DNA of 9,820 nucleotides. Source: Candidatus Bathyarchaeota archaeon (GTDB lineage Archaea; Thermoproteota; Bathyarchaeia; Bathyarchaeales; Bathyarchaeaceae). The translations under genes were made by a program, and so were the position numbers. The notes beneath the pieces were generated by a model. That model was not told the DNA's origin, made no database searches, and was given only the letters and a program-made list of their open reading frames with translations. Positions 6,743 through 9,820 of this stretch are shown one piece after another; positions within the stretch are counted from its first letter, which is position 1, and each line of letters begins with the position of its first letter. Location of the stretch: NCBI GenBank assembly GCA_020344715.1, contig CP070828.1, positions 484,054 to 493,873 on the forward strand. Direction: 5' to 3'.

Positions 6743-7011
6743 GTGCAAGAGGGTTCCAAAGAAGTTAAATTGATTCACGTAGATGTGAACCTAGCGAGAC
6801 AAGTTGGTCCCAAACAAAAATTTCAGTTCAATCGACAAAGAAACAACTGATGCTTTAATGGAGATGTCAAGACTTCCGACAGAGGTTGGAGGAAATCGAA
6901 AAGCCAATCACAATCGGCGAAGAGGAAATAGAAAACACGGAAAGGAAAGACCAAGATTTCGGTCACTTTGAAAACGCAATCAAAAAAGTTGAAAAAGAAA
7001 AAAACAGATGA
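6743..7011 (+). pseudogene. Frameshifted reading frame upstream of thioredoxin
   Basis: No single frame is long here, but three consecutive ones look like protein and join by removing one A each. The first, from GTG 6743, contains KEVKLIHVDVNLARQVGPKQ. After the A run at 6816-6820 the next frame reads FSSIDKETTDALMEMS. After the AA at 6869-6870 the last reads DFRQRLEEIEKPITIGEEEI and goes on, rich in Glu and Lys, to a TGA at 7009-7011. The repaired product would be about 88 residues, ending in a charged helix. Two further +1 joins could extend it back to an ATG at 6615, but those segments are less convincing. The TGA is 11 bases before the thioredoxin ATG, as in an operon. I do not recognise the family. 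Since the 972-codon helicase here is intact, true decay seems somewhat more likely than sequencing error, though the A-run positions fit either. Confidence 0.4.
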
Positions 7012-7022
7012 GAGAGTAGAAT

Positions 7023-7451
7023 ATGGAACATCAATTCAACGGCAAGCCGAGTTTGAAAAGGCAGAATGAACGGAAGCGGACGAGAGCCGCGGCTGCCACC
7101 GACGCCACGCACATAATTACGATCACCGATGCGACCTTCGAGGAGATCACTAGACAGAACGAGTTGGTCCTAATTGATTTCTGGAATGACCGTTGCGAAT
7201 ACTGCAAAGACCTTGCCCCCATCATTGAAAGACTCGCCGCAGACTATGCTGGAAGAGTAGCCTTCGGAAAGCTAGACGTGGACCAGAACCAAGACACACG
7301 TGTCCGGTTCAATGTCCAAGCCTTCCCCACCTTACTCATCGTGAAGAATGGAAAGGAAGTCGACAGAATCGTTGGATACGTTCCAAGAGAACGCGTTGAG
7401 GCTGCCTTGAAAAAGCAACTGAATACGGCGAATGAATCCGAGAAGAGCTAG
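7023..7451 (+). CDS. Thioredoxin-like protein with a CEYC active site
   Basis: Thiol-disulfide oxidoreductase of the thioredoxin fold, 142 residues, cytoplasmic (no signal peptide). The core runs from about 30 to 134. FWNDRCEYCKDLAPII contains the redox pair C58 and C61, FPTLLIVKNGKEV has the cis-proline at 102, and VGYVPRE is the usual glycine turn. The core matches thioredoxin closely (LDVDQNQDTRVRFNVQAFPT), but the active site is CEYC, with Asn-Asp-Arg in place of the usual Ala-Glu/Pro-Trp, where CGPC is standard. This should shift its redox potential or partner choice. Residues 1-29 form a basic, alanine-rich extension; comparable extensions occur in archaeal thioredoxins. The ATG has only a weak GAGAG upstream. 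It follows the broken frame by 11 bases and was probably co-transcribed with it. A glutaredoxin- or protein disulfide reductase-like role is possible. Confidence 0.88.
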   Translation: MEHQFNGKPSLKRQNERKRTRAAAATDATHIITITDATFEEITRQNELVLIDFWNDRCEYCKDLAPIIERLAADYAGRVAFGKLDVDQNQDTRVRFNVQAFPTLLIVKNGKEVDRIVGYVPRERVEAALKKQLNTANESEKS

Positions 7452-7620
7452 CGGGAAGGCGCGCCTATCTAGCTTTGCAGTAAGAGAGACCCAGGAGCAC
7501 ACCGTTGGCAGTTGTTTGCAGTAGGTTTCGAATACATCTGAGAAAAAGACGGGCTGATGCACTTCTGAAACCGCAAGTGAAAAAGTCAGGTCTGAAGTTG
7601 AAAAACACGACCTAAAATCG

Positions 7621-7633
7621 TTTAAGCTTTATC
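7621..7633 (+). promoter_or_regulatory. Weak TATA-like element of the MBL-fold gene
   Basis: TTTAAGCTTTATC contains TTTAAG centred about 26 bases before the ATG at 7651. This would give a leaderless message, consistent with the lack of a Shine-Dalgarno before that ATG. Confidence 0.35.
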
Positions 7634-7650
7634 TGACAATTAACTGAGAC

Positions 7651-8649
7651 ATGCTAGAAAAGGCTGCGATAAACGACAAAGGCGCAATCCTCCTAGGAAA
7701 TTGCGTTGCCTGCGACTCGTTCGATGACGCGAGACCTTTGCGCGTAGTGACCCATGTCCACTATGATCATTTGACCGGGCTCCAGCAAAGCTTGAGAAGT
7801 TGCAAGACTGTGATTATGACCGCAGCTACAAGAGACTTGTTGGAGGTCATGCGAGGTCGTTGGTCTCTGATGAGGGGCAACATCAAAACTCTCAGTTTTG
7901 AGGAACCGTTGGTTTATGAAGATGAGAAGCTAACGTTGCATTTTGCAGATCATATTCTTGGGGCGGCTCAGGTTCTGGTTGAAGACAGTGAGGGAACAAG
8001 AATTCTTTATACTAGTGATTTCAGGCTTCCTAGGACTCCGGTCGTTGAGGCAGACCTGTTAGTTATAGAAGCAACTTACGGCAATCCGATGCAGGTGAGA
8101 CCTTTTGAGAATATCGTTGAAAACGCATTGGTTTCGTTGGTGGAACGGGGTTTGAAGCAAGGACCCGTCTACATATTTGGCTATCATGGCAAACTTCAAG
8201 AAGTCATGCAAATTCTGCGCAAAGCGCAGATGAAAACACCTTTCATAGTGCCTGAAAAGGTCTATCGGATTTCGGATATTTGCGAAAGACACAACATGAA
8301 TCTTGGGAAATACCTGTCATCCACCGAGGAGGAAGCCCAACAAATGGTGAAAAACAAAGATGCCTATGTCGCTCTTTATCACATGGGTTCTCGTCGACAT
8401 GTCGGAAAAGACGCTTTTCGTGTTCTCGTTAGCGGATGGGAATTCAGCCATCCTCGTCGTCAAATAGGTGAGAATGAACACCTTATAGCTTTAAGCGATC
8501 ACTCCGATTTTAGAGGACTGCTACGGTACGTGAAGGAGAGCAACCCTAAATCGGTGATAACTGACAATTATCGAAATGGTGCTGCAAAAACCTTGGCTAG
8601 GCAGATTGAGAAGCGATTGAAAATACCTGCTAGGCCGCTGCCCAACTAG
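7651..8649 (+). CDS. Metallo-beta-lactamase-fold hydrolase, nuclease (CPSF/SNM1)-like
   Basis: A 332-residue MBL-fold protein, probably a nucleic-acid hydrolase. The metal motif HVHYDH (35-40: H35, H37, D39, H40) binds two zinc ions. H101 in ADHILGAAQV, D123 in YTSDFR and H284 in LSDHSD supply the remaining expected ligands. EATYG (140-144) and the C-terminal SDHSD layout match the beta-CASP and SNM1/Artemis-like nucleases rather than lactamases or glyoxalases; GHxxGS is replaced by DHILGA. The insert between the two halves (about 150-260) is shorter than a full beta-CASP domain, so the protein resembles the compact archaeal exonuclease or mRNA 3'-end-processing-like group. The substrate, DNA or RNA, is not visible. 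The ATG is chosen on the weak promoter just upstream. The stop lies 5 bases from the end of the convergent inositol-phosphate synthase gene. Confidence 0.82.
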   Translation: MLEKAAINDKGAILLGNCVACDSFDDARPLRVVTHVHYDHLTGLQQSLRSCKTVIMTAATRDLLEVMRGRWSLMRGNIKTLSFEEPLVYEDEKLTLHFADHILGAAQVLVEDSEGTRILYTSDFRLPRTPVVEADLLVIEATYGNPMQVRPFENIVENALVSLVERGLKQGPVYIFGYHGKLQEVMQILRKAQMKTPFIVPEKVYRISDICERHNMNLGKYLSSTEEEAQQMVKNKDAYVALYHMGSRRHVGKDAFRVLVSGWEFSHPRRQIGENEHLIALSDHSDFRGLLRYVKESNPKSVITDNYRNGAAKTLARQIEKRLKIPARPLPN

Positions 8650-8654
8650 GTTTT

Positions 8655-9734
8655 CTACCTTTCGCGTTTTCCGGTGATGAAGTCTTCTACCCATTGTTTG
8701 GCTGTGTCGTCTGGAATCTGAACAGGTGGATGTTTAAATGCGTAGGACGAGATGCCGGTCAGCGGTCCCCCAATTTTTCTGTCAAGTGCCAGTTTTACGG
8801 CCCTGATGACATCTATGACAACTCCGGCGCTGTTCGGTGAATCTTCGACCTCCAATTTTGCAGTTAGCGCGATGGGTTGATTTCCAAATTTTCTTCCTTG
8901 AACAAAGATGTAGCAGATTTTCTTGTCCTTTAAGAAAGGCACGTAGTCAGACGGTCCAATTCTTGTAGGTACCTTGTATGGCACCAAGCTTGTGACTGCC
9001 TCTGTTTTGCTGATCCGTTTGGTCTTCAATCGATTCTCCACGGTCATGTTAAGAAAGTCAGTGTTTCCACCCAAATTGAGCTGATACGTTTCGGTCACTT
9101 CAACCCCTCTGTCCAAACACAGTTTGATCAAGTTTCGATGCAGTATGGTGGCACCAATTTGGCTCTTGATGTCATCACCGGCCACGGGCAACGTCTTGTC
9201 CTCGAATTTTCTACTCCAATCGCGATTGGATGCGATAAATTCAGGGATGCAATTTGCAAAGGCACAATTCGAATCCAAGGCGGCTTGTGCATAGAAATGT
9301 GTTGCTTCACAACTTCCAACGGGGATGAGATTGATCAGTACTTCTGCATCAACTTCATTAAGAATGTCTTTCACGTCCGAGGAGTGCGTCTTCTCCTCGT
9401 TGTAGATTTTGAAAGGGGTCTTCATATGAAATGCGACTCCATCTAGGATTGGACCGGCAGAAACTTTGACCCCTAGATTTGGTACGTCTGTGAATTTGGC
9501 GCAGCAGTTGGGTTCAGCGAATATTGCTTCACTGAGGTCCTTGCCGATCTTTTGCTTGTTCACGTCAAAGGCTGCTACAAAATGTATGTCTCGAATGTGA
9601 TAGCCGCCGAAGTTCACGTGCATAAGTCCTGGGATCTTTGCTTTTTCGCTTCGATTCTTGTAGAATTCGACTCCTTGAACCAGAGCGGAGGCGCAGTTGC
9701 CTACCCCCGCAATTGCAGCTCGGATTTCCGGCAA
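8655..9734 (-). CDS. ino1: Myo-inositol-1-phosphate synthase
   Basis: NAD-dependent isomerase converting glucose 6-phosphate to L-myo-inositol 1-phosphate, the precursor of archaeal inositol phospholipids and of the solute di-myo-inositol phosphate. The 359 residues match archaeal and actinobacterial enzymes, which are shorter than the eukaryotic form. Visible motifs are the dinucleotide loop GVGNCASAL (10-18), NLIPVGS (135-141), CIPEFIASN (162-170), GDDIKSQIGAT (186-196), LGGNTDF (221-227), the lysine-rich catalytic stretch KTKRISKTE (237-245), IGPSDYVPFLKD (259-270) and SPNSAGVVID (299-308). The start is TTG: the upstream frame meets a TGA within three codons and offers no ATG or GTG. TTAA-type TATA-like elements lie at 9771-9779 and 9811-9819. 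The gene is complete and shows no unusual residue. It converges on the MBL-fold gene with a 5-base gap, so the two messages probably overlap at their ends. Confidence 0.96.
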   Translation of the reverse strand: MPEIRAAIAGVGNCASALVQGVEFYKNRSEKAKIPGLMHVNFGGYHIRDIHFVAAFDVNKQKIGKDLSEAIFAEPNCCAKFTDVPNLGVKVSAGPILDGVAFHMKTPFKIYNEEKTHSSDVKDILNEVDAEVLINLIPVGSCEATHFYAQAALDSNCAFANCIPEFIASNRDWSRKFEDKTLPVAGDDIKSQIGATILHRNLIKLCLDRGVEVTETYQLNLGGNTDFLNMTVENRLKTKRISKTEAVTSLVPYKVPTRIGPSDYVPFLKDKKICYIFVQGRKFGNQPIALTAKLEVEDSPNSAGVVIDVIRAVKLALDRKIGGPLTGISSYAFKHPPVQIPDDTAKQWVEDFITGKRER

Positions 9735-9770
9735 GTCTGATCAGCTCACAACGGCATTGTTGCCAAGGTC

Positions 9771-9779
9771 GTATTAAGC
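9771..9779 (-). promoter_or_regulatory. Possible TATA element of ino1
   Basis: On the minus strand this reads GCTTAATAC and would place the transcript start near 9748, about 14 bases before the TTG start. A second TTAA-type stretch (GTATTAAAG) at 9811-9819 is an alternative. Both are weak. Confidence 0.3.
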
Positions 9780-9820
9780 TTGTGCTTGGATTGAGACCGA
9801 ATCGAAACTGCTTTAATACA

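Larger units (their letters stand above)
6548..7022. other. 475-base region without an intact gene
   Basis: It holds the winged-helix promoter at its left end and the frameshifted frame at its right. From 6615 to 6740 there is an ATG frame of 36 codons (MEECYSCLWQL...) ending in TGA, with no ribosome site. The right part (6860-7010) is strongly purine-rich. I see no tRNA, repeat array or transposon ends. Confidence 0.4.

Noticed and set aside
7550..7605. TGATG and CTGA boxes suggesting a C/D box guide RNA.
   Set aside because: Box C is imperfect and the boxes are too close together to leave guide sequences.
7452..7650. Startless 43-codon frame RFRIHLRKRRADALLKPQ... between thioredoxin and the MBL-fold gene.
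   Set aside because: No start codon or ribosome site, and unlike the region at 6743-7011 it does not extend by joining frames.
8668..8722. GTGATGA and CTGA pair resembling C and D boxes.
   Set aside because: It lies entirely within the ino1 coding end on the opposite strand, and the match is short enough to be chance.
1..9820. CRISPR arrays, insertion sequences, tRNA and rRNA genes.
   Set aside because: I found no spaced direct repeats, terminal inverted repeats, transposase motifs or tRNA-like folds by eye.

Overview
The window is archaeal. It encodes an archaeal TATA-binding protein, an S26B-type (Sec11-like) signal peptidase, an aKMT/Dot1-like lysine methyltransferase, an Lhr-type helicase and an archaeal inositol-phosphate synthase. 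TATA elements sit at archaeal spacing upstream of several genes. The aKMT-like gene and the overall mix suggest a TACK-group archaeon, possibly Bathyarchaeia. That lineage call is an inference from gene content, not from phylogeny.

Layout. Positions 2-526 hold the C-terminal part of a signal peptidase that begins off-window. Then come tbp (589-1149), a broken 47-codon reading frame packed exactly between its neighbours (1150-1294), and a 972-residue Lhr-family helicase (1294-4212). A 338-base gap ends in a clear promoter and a perfect Shine-Dalgarno for a small ten-cysteine protein (4551-4880). Next are the methyltransferase (4997-5476) and a YkgJ-type cysteine-cluster protein (5582-6133). 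A small winged-helix regulator faces them on the minus strand (6302-6547). The 475-base gap behind the regulator holds the regulator's promoter and, on the plus strand, what looks like a frameshifted gene ending 11 bases before a thioredoxin with a CEYC active site (7023-7451). The window closes with a metallo-beta-lactamase-fold nuclease-like protein (7651-8649) and a convergent inositol-1-phosphate synthase (8655-9734, minus).

How the genes fit together. This is mostly a housekeeping neighbourhood of short transcription units: transcription initiation (TBP), nucleic-acid remodelling and processing (Lhr, MBL-fold protein), protein secretion (signal peptidase), protein modification (methyltransferase), redox (thioredoxin) and inositol-lipid or solute synthesis (Ino1). 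I see no CRISPR array, mobile element, tRNA or rRNA, and no defence-type cluster. The points most worth a second look are the two broken reading frames, the ten-cysteine protein and the atypical thioredoxin active site. Three genes (4551, 4997, 9734) appear to start with TTG.
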